Positions 45,505 through 54,711 of a stretch of DNA of 64,000 bases are shown in pieces. The stretch covers positions 51,056 through 115,055 of the forward strand of contig CAZNPH010000011.1 in the NCBI GenBank assembly GCA_964574985.1, in the 5' to 3' direction. Within the stretch, counting starts at the first letter, position 1; the number at the start of each line of letters is the position of its first letter. Below the pieces are notes generated by a model. That model searched no databases. It saw only the letters and a list, made by a program, of their open reading frames with translations, and was not told where the DNA came from. A program made the translations under genes and the position numbers. The stretch is from CAZNPH01 sp964574985 (GTDB lineage: Bacteria > Bacteroidota > Bacteroidia > Bacteroidales > SM23-62).

Positions 45505-46283
45505 AGAAAATAAAGTACATATTGTTCTGGCTGACATTGTGTTTTTACCTGGCGGTGGTTCTGGGATTTGTGAATGACAGCGGGCGCAGCAGCAGATGCT
45601 CTTCGGTGCAGGTGAATATCAGGGACAGCACAGAGCTGAAATTTGTTACCGTGGAAACGGTCATGGAATTGATTGACAGAGCGGGTGGGGATATTGTGGG
45701 CAGATGCCTGGATTCGGTCAACACGAAGGATCTGGAACACCGGATCAGGCAGCACCCGGCGGTCAGAAACGCGGAAATTTATAAAACCGTGCAGGACAAA
45801 CTGGTGATCGAAGTGGAACAAAGAAAACCACTGCTGAGGATCAAGCCGGAAGACCGTCCGGGATACTATATCGATCAGGAAGGATTCGTGTTCCCTGCAA
45901 CCCCTTCTTTCAGTCCGTTTATCCTGGTGGTGACCGGACACATCACGGTTTCTCCGGAATCCGGACAACAGATAAGCGCCGGGAGCGGTTCCGGCCGGGA
46001 TGAAAAATTCCTGGAAGAGCTGATGGCCCTGGCCCGGTATCTGAACGGACATGATCTCTGGAAGGCCCAGATCGTGCAGGTCTATGTTGATGACAAGGGT
46101 GAGATCGAGTTGATCCCCAGGGTAGGGGCCAACATCATCAGACTGGGAAAACCGGAAAATTTCAGGCATAAGCTGGACAATCTGGAAGTCCTGTATGCGA
46201 AAGGATTCGGTAATATCGGATGGAATCATTATGATGCCATCGATCTCAGATATAACAATCAGGTAATTTGTACAAAAAGATAA
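45501..46283 (+). CDS. ftsQ: FtsQ/DivIB-type cell division protein
   Basis: 260 residues: one N-terminal membrane helix (about 4-23), then a periplasmic region with a POTRA-like part (VNIRDSTELKFVTVETVMELI-type start; landmark HPAVRNAEIYKTVQDKL) and a C-terminal beta domain. Sequence conservation is modest; position between murC and ftsA supports it. ATGA overlap with murC. Confidence 0.9.
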   Translation: MKKIKYILFWLTLCFYLAVVLGFVNDSGRSSRCSSVQVNIRDSTELKFVTVETVMELIDRAGGDIVGRCLDSVNTKDLEHRIRQHPAVRNAEIYKTVQDKLVIEVEQRKPLLRIKPEDRPGYYIDQEGFVFPATPSFSPFILVVTGHITVSPESGQQISAGSGSGRDEKFLEELMALARYLNGHDLWKAQIVQVYVDDKGEIELIPRVGANIIRLGKPENFRHKLDNLEVLYAKGFGNIGWNHYDAIDLRYNNQVICTKR

Positions 46284-46288
46284 ATGCC

Positions 46289-47602
46289 ATGTCACAAAAA
46301 AATCAATTCATCGCGGCGGTCGATATCGGCACAACCAAGATCGTCTCCATCGCAGGACGGGAAACCGAAAGCAAACGGCTGGAGGTCCTGGGGCTGGCCA
46401 AAAGTCTGTCCCGGGGCGTAAAACGGGGGGTTGTACTCAATATCGAAGAAACGGTCGATGCCATCAGACATACACTGAAAGAGGCGGAAAAACAGGCGGA
46501 GATCAAGTTCTCCGATGTTTTCGTAGGTATTGCCGGTCAGCACATCAAAAGCATCAGGAACCGGGGATATGTAAACCGGGATTCCTACGATGTGGAGATT
46601 ACCAGGGATGACATCCAGAAACTCATCGATGACATGTACAAGATACCCATCGATGCCGGTGAAGAGATCATCCATGTGTTGCCCCAGAACTTTATAGTGG
46701 ACAGCGAGACGGGAGTGAAGAATCCTGTCGGCATGTCGGGAAAAAGGCTGGAAGCCAATTTCCATATTGTGATCGGACAGGTAGCTTCCGCCAAGAACAT
46801 TGAAAAATGCATCAACCGGGCCGGATTGAAGGTGAGGGAGTTGATCCTGGAGCCTCTGGCATCCTCGGAAGCCGTTATGACCGAAGACGAAAAAGAAGCC
46901 GGTGTGGCCCTTGTGGATATCGGAGGCGGTACCACCGATATCGCGGTTTTTTATGACGACATCATCCGGCATACAGCGGTGATCCCTTTTGGGGGCAATG
47001 TAGTAACCAAAGACATCAAGGAAGGATGTTCGATACTCGGGCGGCAGGCTGAATTACTGAAAATCCAGTTTGGATCAGCTCTGGGCGATCTTTCTCCCGA
47101 GGACAAGGTGGTCACCATTCCGGGCATCAGCGGCCGCGATCCGAAAGAAATCTCTTTCAAGAGCCTGGCTTACATCATCCAGTCGAGAATGGAGGAGATC
47201 CTGGATGCGGTGATGTTCGAGATCGAAAACTCGGGTGTATCTGATAAGCTCAGCGCAGGCATTGTGCTTACCGGCGGGGGTGCCCTGCTCAGGCACCTGC
47301 CGCAGCTGGTCAAGTTCAAGACCGGTCTGGATGTGCGTGTGGGTTATCCCAATGAAAAACTGGCGCCGGAATCAGACGAGAGTGTCAATCACCCCATGTA
47401 TTCAACCAGTGTCGGTTTGCTCCTGAAAGGCCTGGAAAGGATAAAAAAAGGCCAGGAAAGCGGGGATGCCGTGGAAGCCGAATATACCGCTTCCGGCATC
47501 CGGGAAGAGATCAAAAAGAACCTGCCTAAAATGAATATTTTCAGTACACTCAGGGAAAAGATCAACGGTATATTTGAAGAGGACGATACCCTGATGGAAT
47601 AG
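46289..47602 (+). CDS. ftsA: Cell division protein FtsA
   Basis: Actin-like membrane tether for FtsZ. 437 residues from the ATG at 46289 (MSQKNQFIAAVDIGTTK), since the earlier TTG at 46268 overlaps ftsQ. Phosphate loops AAVDIGTTKIVS and ALVDIGGGTTDIAVF near 206-220, and VLTGGGALLRHLPQL. The C-terminus (FSTLREKINGIFEED) can form a short amphipathic helix for membrane binding. Confidence 0.96.
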   Translation: MSQKNQFIAAVDIGTTKIVSIAGRETESKRLEVLGLAKSLSRGVKRGVVLNIEETVDAIRHTLKEAEKQAEIKFSDVFVGIAGQHIKSIRNRGYVNRDSYDVEITRDDIQKLIDDMYKIPIDAGEEIIHVLPQNFIVDSETGVKNPVGMSGKRLEANFHIVIGQVASAKNIEKCINRAGLKVRELILEPLASSEAVMTEDEKEAGVALVDIGGGTTDIAVFYDDIIRHTAVIPFGGNVVTKDIKEGCSILGRQAELLKIQFGSALGDLSPEDKVVTIPGISGRDPKEISFKSLAYIIQSRMEEILDAVMFEIENSGVSDKLSAGIVLTGGGALLRHLPQLVKFKTGLDVRVGYPNEKLAPESDESVNHPMYSTSVGLLLKGLERIKKGQESGDAVEAEYTASGIREEIKKNLPKMNIFSTLREKINGIFEEDDTLME

Positions 47603-47635
47603 TCCTATGGTGTATAATTCATAAAAGGAATCAAC

Positions 47636-49102
47636 ATGAAAGATGATTTAATCAATTTCGATCTGCCCACCAACCGGTCATCCATCATCAAAGTACTGGG
47701 CGTCGGGGGTGGAGGCAGCAACGCGGTGAACCACATGTACCGGCAGGGAATCAAGGATGTGGATTTTATCATTTGCAATACCGATTCACAGGCACTGGCC
47801 AACAGTCCTGTTGATGTAAGGATACAGCTCGGGGAATCCGTGACGGAAGGCCGGGGTGCAGGCAATAAGCCGGAGATCGGAAGACAGGCTGCCATTGAAA
47901 ATTTGAACGATGTTATGGATGCCCTGTCAGGAAATACCAAGATGGTGTTCATCACCGCGGGCATGGGAGGGGGCACAGGGACCGGAGGGGCTCCGGTCAT
48001 AGCCAAGGCAGCCATGGACAGAGGATTGCTTACGGTTGCCATCGTGACCATTCCTTTCCGTTTCGAAGGACAACAAAGGATCAACCAGGCCATCGAAGGG
48101 ATCGATGAATTACAGCAGGTGGTCGATTCCCTGCTGATCATCAACAATGAAAAACTCCGGGAGATCTACGGAGACCTGAAACTTTCCGAAGCGTTTTCCA
48201 GGGCCGATGAGATCCTGTCCACGGCTGCCAGGGGGATTGCTGAGATCATCACCGTACACGGATACATCAATGTGGATTTTGCCGATGTGGAAACCGTGAT
48301 GCGGGACAGCGGAGTGGCCATTATGGGTTCGGCCACGGCCGATGGTGAAGACCGGGCGATTCAGGCAATCCAGAAGGCATTGTCCTCGCCTTTGCTGAAC
48401 AACAATGACGTCACCGGAGCAAGGAACATCCTGCTGAACATTACTTCAGGGAGCAATGAGATCAGCATGGACGAGATCGGAGAAATTACCGATTATATAC
48501 ATGAAGCTTCCGCGAAAAATGCATTGATCATATGGGGCACGGGAACCAATGAACATATGGAAAATGAAGTATGTGTAACGGTGATCGCGACCGGTTTTGA
48601 AACCAACAGCATCCCCGAATTATATATCAGGAAACGGAGCAAAGACAAAATATCACTCACTGACCGGCATCCGGAGACAGATAATCCGGGAAGCGGTGAT
48701 CAGTTGAGTCAACAAAAGAAGGCACCGGTGGCCGGAGAGGAAGACCGGGAACAGCGGACCATCGAGTTCGAGGTACGGGACAAGCAATCGGTGCAATACA
48801 CCCTGTATGATGATGACAGCGGACCGGAGGAACAAAACCAGGAGAAAAAACTGGCCGAACGGGTAAAAAAACTCCGGAAGAACCACGAACGCCTTAAAGA
48901 AGTCAAGTACCAACGATCAGACAAAAAGGATGAAATTGATGAGCTTGAAAACCAGCCGGCATATATCCGGAAAAAAATACGGATTGATCAGGTCTCTCAT
49001 TCCACCCAGCCGGGCATGTCCAGATATTCATTGTCAGAAGACGATGAAAAGGGGACTTTCCTGAAAAAGGACAATCCTTACCTTCATGATAATGTGGATT
49101 GA
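47636..49102 (+). CDS. ftsZ: Cell division protein FtsZ
   Basis: 488 residues. Tubulin-like GTPase: GVGGGGSNAV (22-31), the signature AGMGGGTGTGGAP (108-120) and the T7-loop region NVDFADVE. After residue ~330 a long charged linker with a coiled-coil-like segment (KKLAERVKKLRKNHERLKEV) leads to the C-terminal tail NPYLHDNVD, the expected FtsA-binding end in Bacteroidota. AAAGGAA lies upstream of the ATG. Last gene of the cluster; the convergent ppiD ends 2 bp away with no visible terminator. Confidence 0.97.
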   Translation: MKDDLINFDLPTNRSSIIKVLGVGGGGSNAVNHMYRQGIKDVDFIICNTDSQALANSPVDVRIQLGESVTEGRGAGNKPEIGRQAAIENLNDVMDALSGNTKMVFITAGMGGGTGTGGAPVIAKAAMDRGLLTVAIVTIPFRFEGQQRINQAIEGIDELQQVVDSLLIINNEKLREIYGDLKLSEAFSRADEILSTAARGIAEIITVHGYINVDFADVETVMRDSGVAIMGSATADGEDRAIQAIQKALSSPLLNNNDVTGARNILLNITSGSNEISMDEIGEITDYIHEASAKNALIIWGTGTNEHMENEVCVTVIATGFETNSIPELYIRKRSKDKISLTDRHPETDNPGSGDQLSQQKKAPVAGEEDREQRTIEFEVRDKQSVQYTLYDDDSGPEEQNQEKKLAERVKKLRKNHERLKEVKYQRSDKKDEIDELENQPAYIRKKIRIDQVSHSTQPGMSRYSLSEDDEKGTFLKKDNPYLHDNVD

Positions 49103-49104
49103 GA

Positions 49105-51207
49105 CTAATAGAATCTTGCCCGGTTATCCTCGATGCCGGATATTTCTTTCAGGGCTTCAAATGCCTCGTATCCTGCCCTGGATTGTCTGAGAATGGACAA
49201 CCTGTTCCTGGTCGCTTCGATATTATCCGTTTCCGGGGCATCCACCTGATTAACGGAGATTACATAAACACCATTGTTGCCTTTGACCGGTTGGGAAATC
49301 AATTCGGGTTCAAGCGCGGTGGCTGCAGCAACGACTTCCGGCTCTATTCCTCCCCCGGAAAAGGAGACCGATGAAAAGGAAATATCAGATGCTTCCTGTA
49401 CCCTTCGTCCCAGTTTGCCGGCCAGTTCATCCAGGCTTTCTGCCGGTGAAAGATGCCGGTTGATCCGGGCGGCGAGCTTTTCGGCTTTTTTCTCCCTGAT
49501 GACATTTGCTTCGATTTCCTCTCGTACCTGTTCAAAATCTGCATACCCTTCCTCACGCACTTCAGTCAGGGCGGCAACCACAAAATTATCACCGAATTCA
49601 AAGATCGGGGAGATTTCATGTTTTTCTGCGCTGAACGCCCAACGGATCAGTTCCCGGGGCGATTCGAGTCCGGTTATATTTTTCTGGAACTCTGTGAGTC
49701 CGTTCGCCGATCTGGAAACAAGATCATTGTTTTCAACGGCCTCGATGAATTTGTCGTATGTATCATTTTCACCGGCAAACCGGATGGCCCGGGAATAAAT
49801 CTTCTGATAGGTTTCGGAACTGGGTTCGACTTTCCTTACCAATACGGCAACCTTGATCTTTTTGACATCCCTGGATTTTTCAAGTACCTCGACAATGTGC
49901 ACTCCGAAACGGCTTTCAACAATCTGTACCTCTCCCACAGCTGAATGGAAACAGGTATCACTGAAGGATTTTACCATGGTGCCTTCGGTAAACCAGCCAA
50001 GATCGCCTCCATCACCGGCGCTGCCATCCATCGAATTTTCCCGTGCCAGCCGGGCAAAACCGGCTCCGTTGTCGATGGCCGTTTTCAGACTGTCGGCAAT
50101 TTCCCTGGCCTCCTCCATGCTCAGTTGCTGATTGGGCTGGATCAAAATATGCCTGGCCCTGACCGAATCGGGCAAATAATTGATCTCAACCAGCCGGGCC
50201 AGCTTGTAGGCATTTTCTTCAAAATAGGGTCCGTATACATCCTCCGCAGTTGCTTCGTTGAACATAAAATCCTTGATCTCTCCGGAAAGATCACCATAGG
50301 TATGATTCATATCATCATAAGGGACATCCGAATTCATATTGACGAACTGGCCGGGTTCGTCGGAGGATTTGAATTCATCCTTTATATTTTCGATCCATTG
50401 TTTCGCGTTCCGGTCATCTTCTTCCGAAGGCAACACTTCCCATATAACATATTCAATGTCCCTGGATGCTTCCTGTGCATATTCGTTTTTATGTTCCCGG
50501 TAGTATTCCCTGAGGTCTGACTGGGAGAATTCAACTGCTGTATCGGCAAGCTCGCTGTAAGGGATAACCAGATAACTGAAATCCACACGCTGGTTGGATA
50601 TCCCGGCTCTTTTGCCTGCTTCCAGACTGGTGACGTTCAGCCCTTTCCGTATCAGGTTGGTGTATTTGGTGAAAGCCCGGTCATTGATGATCTCTTTTTC
50701 AAGGAAAAGCCAGTAGGCTTTTTGCTGGCCGGTAGGATCCTGATCCATGGTCCTGAGGAACTGAAACAGGAATGAACGGTTGAACTGTCCCGTTTCAGGA
50801 TCGGTGAACAAATTCCTGACGATCGGGTGGGGATTGATGCCCTGCACCATATCAAATGTTTCATCCTCGCTGACTCCCAGCCCCAAAGCTTTGTATTCGG
50901 ATGAAGTCACATATTCCCTGACCAGGGTGTTCCAGGTCTGTTCACGGATGTTCTCCATGGTGGACTGGTCCAGGGCACTTTGCCCCATCCGTAGACGGTA
51001 TATCTCTGCAAGGTTTTCAACCCTTTGCTGAAAATCCATGATGGATATGTTCCTGCCGTTTATTTCGGCAAGCTCCGTCCGGGAACGGGAGAACATGGAC
51101 TGTCCGGAACTGAACAAATCCCCCATGACAAAAGCCAGCAAAGCCATTCCGATGACCACGGCAATCAAAATACCTGCCCGGTTTCTTATTTTCTGTAAGG
51201 TTGCCAT
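49105..51207 (-). CDS. ppiD: PpiD/SurA-like periplasmic peptidyl-prolyl isomerase
   Basis: 700 residues from the ATG at 51207 (MATLQKIRNRAGILIAVVIGMALL); the frame extends 19 residues upstream across its own promoter. One N-terminal membrane anchor, a SurA-N-like chaperone region (SIMDFQQRVENLAEIYRLR-type), and one clear parvulin domain around 345-440 (VRARHILIQPNQQ, DLGWFTEGTMVKSF). Assists folding of exported proteins. It has its own promoter downstream of the GldE-like gene. Confidence 0.9.
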   Translation of the reverse strand: MATLQKIRNRAGILIAVVIGMALLAFVMGDLFSSGQSMFSRSRTELAEINGRNISIMDFQQRVENLAEIYRLRMGQSALDQSTMENIREQTWNTLVREYVTSSEYKALGLGVSEDETFDMVQGINPHPIVRNLFTDPETGQFNRSFLFQFLRTMDQDPTGQQKAYWLFLEKEIINDRAFTKYTNLIRKGLNVTSLEAGKRAGISNQRVDFSYLVIPYSELADTAVEFSQSDLREYYREHKNEYAQEASRDIEYVIWEVLPSEEDDRNAKQWIENIKDEFKSSDEPGQFVNMNSDVPYDDMNHTYGDLSGEIKDFMFNEATAEDVYGPYFEENAYKLARLVEINYLPDSVRARHILIQPNQQLSMEEAREIADSLKTAIDNGAGFARLARENSMDGSAGDGGDLGWFTEGTMVKSFSDTCFHSAVGEVQIVESRFGVHIVEVLEKSRDVKKIKVAVLVRKVEPSSETYQKIYSRAIRFAGENDTYDKFIEAVENNDLVSRSANGLTEFQKNITGLESPRELIRWAFSAEKHEISPIFEFGDNFVVAALTEVREEGYADFEQVREEIEANVIREKKAEKLAARINRHLSPAESLDELAGKLGRRVQEASDISFSSVSFSGGGIEPEVVAAATALEPELISQPVKGNNGVYVISVNQVDAPETDNIEATRNRLSILRQSRAGYEAFEALKEISGIEDNRARFY

Positions 51208-51233
51208 GAATGCTCTTTTAAAATTTTGACCTA

Positions 51234-51266
51234 CGAAGATAGAATTATAATTGTTGTTACGCAAAA
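51234..51266 (-). promoter_or_regulatory. ppiD promoter (-33 TTTTG, 20-bp spacer, -7 TATCTTCG)
   Basis: On the minus strand TTTTG (51262-51266), 20 bases, then TATCTTCG (51234-51241), one mismatch to TAnnTTTG. The ATG is 27 bases downstream. Confidence 0.6.
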
Positions 51267-51294
51267 CTTGTCAATCCAAAACCGGCCGGCCGTT

Positions 51295-52578
51295 TCAATC
51301 CTCCTGGCTCTGCACGTTCTGAGAGTATTTGGTGATGTGGACCAGTTCGATCCGGGTTTCGCTTACATCGAGGATCTTGAAGACAAAAGGTTCGATCACG
51401 ATGCGTTCGTTGATTTTTGGGATGCTTTCATAGTGGAAAAGGATAAGTCCGGCAACGGTTTCATAATCTTCGGTTTTCGGCAGACCGATTTTGTATTTCT
51501 CGTTCAGGTAATCGATCTCAAGCCGGCCGGAAAAAATAAACTCGTTGTCTTTCAGTTGCCGCTCGATCAATTCGGATGTATCGTGTTCATCTTCAATTTC
51601 TCCGAAAATTTCCTCAATGATGTCTTCCATGGTTACCATGCCGCTTGTCCCGCCGAATTCATCAACCACCACGGCCAGACTTTTGTGGCTGCTTATGAAA
51701 GATTGCAGCAGTTTGTTGGCAGGCATGGTTTCGGGTACAATGGGCATGGTGACCAGGATGGACCGGATATCATCCGGATCCCTGAAAAGTTCCTTTGAGC
51801 TGATATACCCGATGATGTTGTCAATGTTGTCGCGGTATACCAGGATCTTTGAAAGTCCTGTTTCTATGAATTTTTGTTTCAATTCTTCGATGTGGCTTTT
51901 TTCTTCAAAAGCCACGATCTCGGTGCGGGGCACCATGCAGTCCCTGAGTTTGACCTTGGAAAAATCAAGGGCATTCTGAAATATCTTTATTTCATGCTCG
52001 GCTTCTTCCCCGCTGCCTTCCCCCAGGGTGCCGTGGGCTATAAGATAGCCGAGATCGATCCGCCCGAGGGCATTTTCCCTTTTTTGCCTGTCCGCGGGGA
52101 TCCCGAAGAAAATCCTGAGCAGCAAATTGGAAAGGGCCATAATGAATTTGATGACCGGGAACAGCATGATATATACGAGAAAGACCGGAATGCTGAAAAA
52201 TTTCAGCAGGGAATTGGGGTAGATGCGGAACAGTGCTTTGGGAAGAAATTCTGCCGTAAAGAGTATGATCAGCGTGGAAATGGTGGTTTGTATGGCGATG
52301 ATCAGAATTTCGGATGTAGTGACCAGAATGATCAGCGGTTCGAGGATGATGGCCATGAATATCCCGAACACTACAAGGGCGATGTTGTTGCCGACAAGCA
52401 TGGTGGCAATGTATTCGCCGGGTTTGTTCATAAAAAAATTGAGAATTCCCGCTCCCGGGAAACCGTGTTTTTTATCAAGTTCAAAGCGCAGTTTGTTTGA
52501 CGAAACAAACGCGATCTCCATGCCCGAAAAAAAAGCAGATAAAACAACCGAAGCCAGTATGATCAACAGATGGGTCAT
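51295..52578 (-). CDS. DUF21/CBS-domain membrane protein (CorC/GldE-like)
   Basis: 427 residues: N-terminal DUF21 with three to four membrane helices (about 1-150), then a CBS pair (MVPRTEIVAFEEKSHIEEL and LVYRDNIDNIIGYI near 215-330, with VVVDEFGGTSGMVTMEDIIEEIFGE-type second CBS; landmark DEFGGTSGM) and a CorC_HlyC C-terminal domain (about 345-420). Homologues in gliding Bacteroidota are called GldE; others are proposed Mg/Co transport accessories. It overlaps the small membrane gene by 4 bp. No other gliding genes are in the window. Confidence 0.85.
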   Translation of the reverse strand: MTHLLIILASVVLSAFFSGMEIAFVSSNKLRFELDKKHGFPGAGILNFFMNKPGEYIATMLVGNNIALVVFGIFMAIILEPLIILVTTSEILIIAIQTTISTLIILFTAEFLPKALFRIYPNSLLKFFSIPVFLVYIMLFPVIKFIMALSNLLLRIFFGIPADRQKRENALGRIDLGYLIAHGTLGEGSGEEAEHEIKIFQNALDFSKVKLRDCMVPRTEIVAFEEKSHIEELKQKFIETGLSKILVYRDNIDNIIGYISSKELFRDPDDIRSILVTMPIVPETMPANKLLQSFISSHKSLAVVVDEFGGTSGMVTMEDIIEEIFGEIEDEHDTSELIERQLKDNEFIFSGRLEIDYLNEKYKIGLPKTEDYETVAGLILFHYESIPKINERIVIEPFVFKILDVSETRIELVHITKYSQNVQSQED

Positions 52579-52775
52579 TCCTTTTTATCCGATTCCTCCT
52601 TTTTCCTGAGGTACCGTTTCAGTGTGTACATAATCATGGATACCAGAGCGATCAGGAACAAAAGCCAGCTTTCCCCGAGGCTGGTGGTCAGACTCTTGTG
52701 TATACCGGCGACAAGGCTGAGGACAGCAACTGTAAGCCAGGTGATTTCCAGAAATTTATTCAGTTTCCTGTTCAT
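52575..52775 (-). CDS. Small two-helix membrane protein
   Basis: 66 residues with two membrane helices (about 9-26 and 37-53) and a basic/acidic C-terminus (KRYLRKKEESDKKE). The start overlaps lptC by 20 bp and the stop overlaps the GldE-like gene by 4 bp, so it is tightly embedded in the operon, which supports it being real. Function unknown. Confidence 0.75.
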   Translation of the reverse strand: MNRKLNKFLEITWLTVAVLSLVAGIHKSLTTSLGESWLLFLIALVSMIMYTLKRYLRKKEESDKKE

Positions 52776-53358
52776 CTTTGATGTTGACGGTTCCTTTGGA
52801 TCCGATCAGTTTCCAGTGGGTGAGATTTTGGTTGGCCTCAAATCCGTTTTTCCCGTAAAAGACCCCGTTCTCGTTGACGATCCTGGAATATGCATCCGAA
52901 TATATAATTTTTTCTTTTTCATCCCAGAACATGTGTTCCGTGTTGAGGGTTTCGTTGTTCTTTAAATTGATGGCCCTGACATCGTTTTTCGCTTCCCAGA
53001 GTTTTTTTTTCTTATAGTATACAACATTTCCGGCAGTGATTTCAGCTTCCCGGGTCAGACTGTCGTCATAAAACCGGGTGGTCATTCCTGCCGGGAATTC
53101 AGTATATGGTTCCTTGATGTCTTCGTATACCTTTACTTCAGGGGCTGTGATCATCACTTTCAGTTTTCCGGAATCGCTGTACATGATCTCCACCATTTTG
53201 CCGGAGACATCCGGAATCTGATCGGATCCGGTCACGGTATTGATTTTTTCAATATCGTTTTCACAGGAGCATAAAAATATCCCACCTGCCAGGACGGAAA
53301 TGAAAAGCATCAGTCTTGCCGGGAAATTTCTATTTCGATCTGACGGTTGTTGTTTCAT
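52756..53358 (-). CDS. lptC: LptC-like LPS export lipoprotein
   Basis: 200 residues from the ATG at 53358 (MKQQPSDRN), inside the end of the TPR gene; the longer frame to 53424 is a shadow. Signal segment with lipobox (FLCSC), then a beta-jellyroll-type periplasmic domain (GKLKVMITAPEVKVYE, ITAGNVVYYKKKKLWEAKND-type repeats; landmark LNTEHMFWDEKEKIIYSD). It would link the LptB2FG transporter to LptA in lipopolysaccharide export. Confidence 0.85.
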   Translation of the reverse strand: MKQQPSDRNRNFPARLMLFISVLAGGIFLCSCENDIEKINTVTGSDQIPDVSGKMVEIMYSDSGKLKVMITAPEVKVYEDIKEPYTEFPAGMTTRFYDDSLTREAEITAGNVVYYKKKKLWEAKNDVRAINLKNNETLNTEHMFWDEKEKIIYSDAYSRIVNENGVFYGKNGFEANQNLTHWKLIGSKGTVNIKDEQETE

Positions 53359-54688
53359 TGATCCAGCACTCCACTTTGTAAGGATCGCCTTCTTCGAAAC
53401 CATAAAAAAAGATGGTTTCAACATCAGGAAAATACTGTGAATATGTATCGATCAGTTCATCGGCCCGCTCGGTGGTTGAAGGATCCGCCGTTTTGGCCAT
53501 TTTGAACTGGTCGACTGCAGCCCAGTACACCGCTTTTTGTTCAAATTCATTGGTTCCGCATTCTTTTGCACTGGCGGCATAGGCATTTCCGATCAGTATA
53601 TATGGTTCCCCCCGGTTTTTTTTCAGTTCCAGTGCCTGGCGCGCATAATCCACAGCCAGTTGATACTGTTTTTTCTCGCTGCTGGTGATCACGGCCAGCT
53701 GAAAAAGATAATCGGCCTTCAGTCCGGGATCGGTTTCCAGCTCAATGGCCTTCTTGAGGTAATCTTCCGCTTTCCCGAAATTTTCCTTTTTGACAAACAG
53801 GATGGCCAGGTCAAAGGCCGATTTTGCCGAAGGCTTTTTTGTGAATAGTTTTTCCGCTGCTTTTTCATAGAGCGGATCATCTTCGCAACCGGCGAAACTG
53901 AGAAACCGGGTTACCATGGACAGAAAATCCGGATTTTCCTTGTTTCCCTCGTGCCGGGGACCGAAAAAACCGGTAAGATTCTCACAGTTGGCTGCCCCGC
54001 ATGCCATGAGGTTGTTGTCCAGACTCTCCCTCACTTTCATCAGGGTGGCCGACTTGCTGTGCTTCATGTCCTCGTCCAGATACCCGGATACCAGGATATA
54101 ATCCTCAAGCAGTTGCTCCCCGTTGATCATCCCGGACTTGTATAATGTGATGGCTGAAGTAAAATAGGTTGCCAGGACCGGCAAAGATGACTTGTTTTTC
54201 AGGATCCGGATGGATTCCGCCAAATATCCGTATCCTTCCTCAATATTTTCAAGGTTGTTCCTGCAATACCGCAGCATATCCACTCCTTTCCTTCCCAGCA
54301 CGCTGCCTTTCTGGTCGAAATATTTGATCCGCTGATCGTATACCATCATCAGGGAGTCGATCAGCCGTGATATTCTTTCCTCGTTTTTTCCCCGGTCGAT
54401 AAATTCCTTGAGCATCTTCACACCGTCAATGTATATGTTTTTTGAGCTGGCCGGGCACTGGCTGTAAACAATTTGCCAGTTCCTGTAAGCATCCTTGTAC
54501 GATTCATGCTTGAAATATTCCCTGTACACCGACAGGTTTTGCCGGCATCTGATGCTGTCTATCCCGTGGCCGTAATTCGAACCGTCTTCTACCCCCTTCT
54601 GGGCAAGGGACTGGGAAAATCCCGATGCCACCAGTGACAGGATAATGAGAGAGGTTTTCCAATGCTTCTTGGTTTGCAAAAAATTCAT
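53330..54688 (-). CDS. Exported TPR-repeat protein
   Basis: 452 residues: signal peptide (about 1-29, ending SLAQ), then helical repeats throughout; the clearest TPR units are between about 285 and 370 (NFGKAEDYLKKAIELETDP, KKQYQLAVDYARQALELKK). Probably a periplasmic scaffold. Located between the outer-membrane protein and lptC genes; a role in envelope assembly is inferred from position. Confidence 0.8.
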   Translation of the reverse strand: MNFLQTKKHWKTSLIILSLVASGFSQSLAQKGVEDGSNYGHGIDSIRCRQNLSVYREYFKHESYKDAYRNWQIVYSQCPASSKNIYIDGVKMLKEFIDRGKNEERISRLIDSLMMVYDQRIKYFDQKGSVLGRKGVDMLRYCRNNLENIEEGYGYLAESIRILKNKSSLPVLATYFTSAITLYKSGMINGEQLLEDYILVSGYLDEDMKHSKSATLMKVRESLDNNLMACGAANCENLTGFFGPRHEGNKENPDFLSMVTRFLSFAGCEDDPLYEKAAEKLFTKKPSAKSAFDLAILFVKKENFGKAEDYLKKAIELETDPGLKADYLFQLAVITSSEKKQYQLAVDYARQALELKKNRGEPYILIGNAYAASAKECGTNEFEQKAVYWAAVDQFKMAKTADPSTTERADELIDTYSQYFPDVETIFFYGFEEGDPYKVECWINETTTVRSK

Positions 54689-54711
54689 GACTGTATGAAA
54701 ATGTCCGTATG

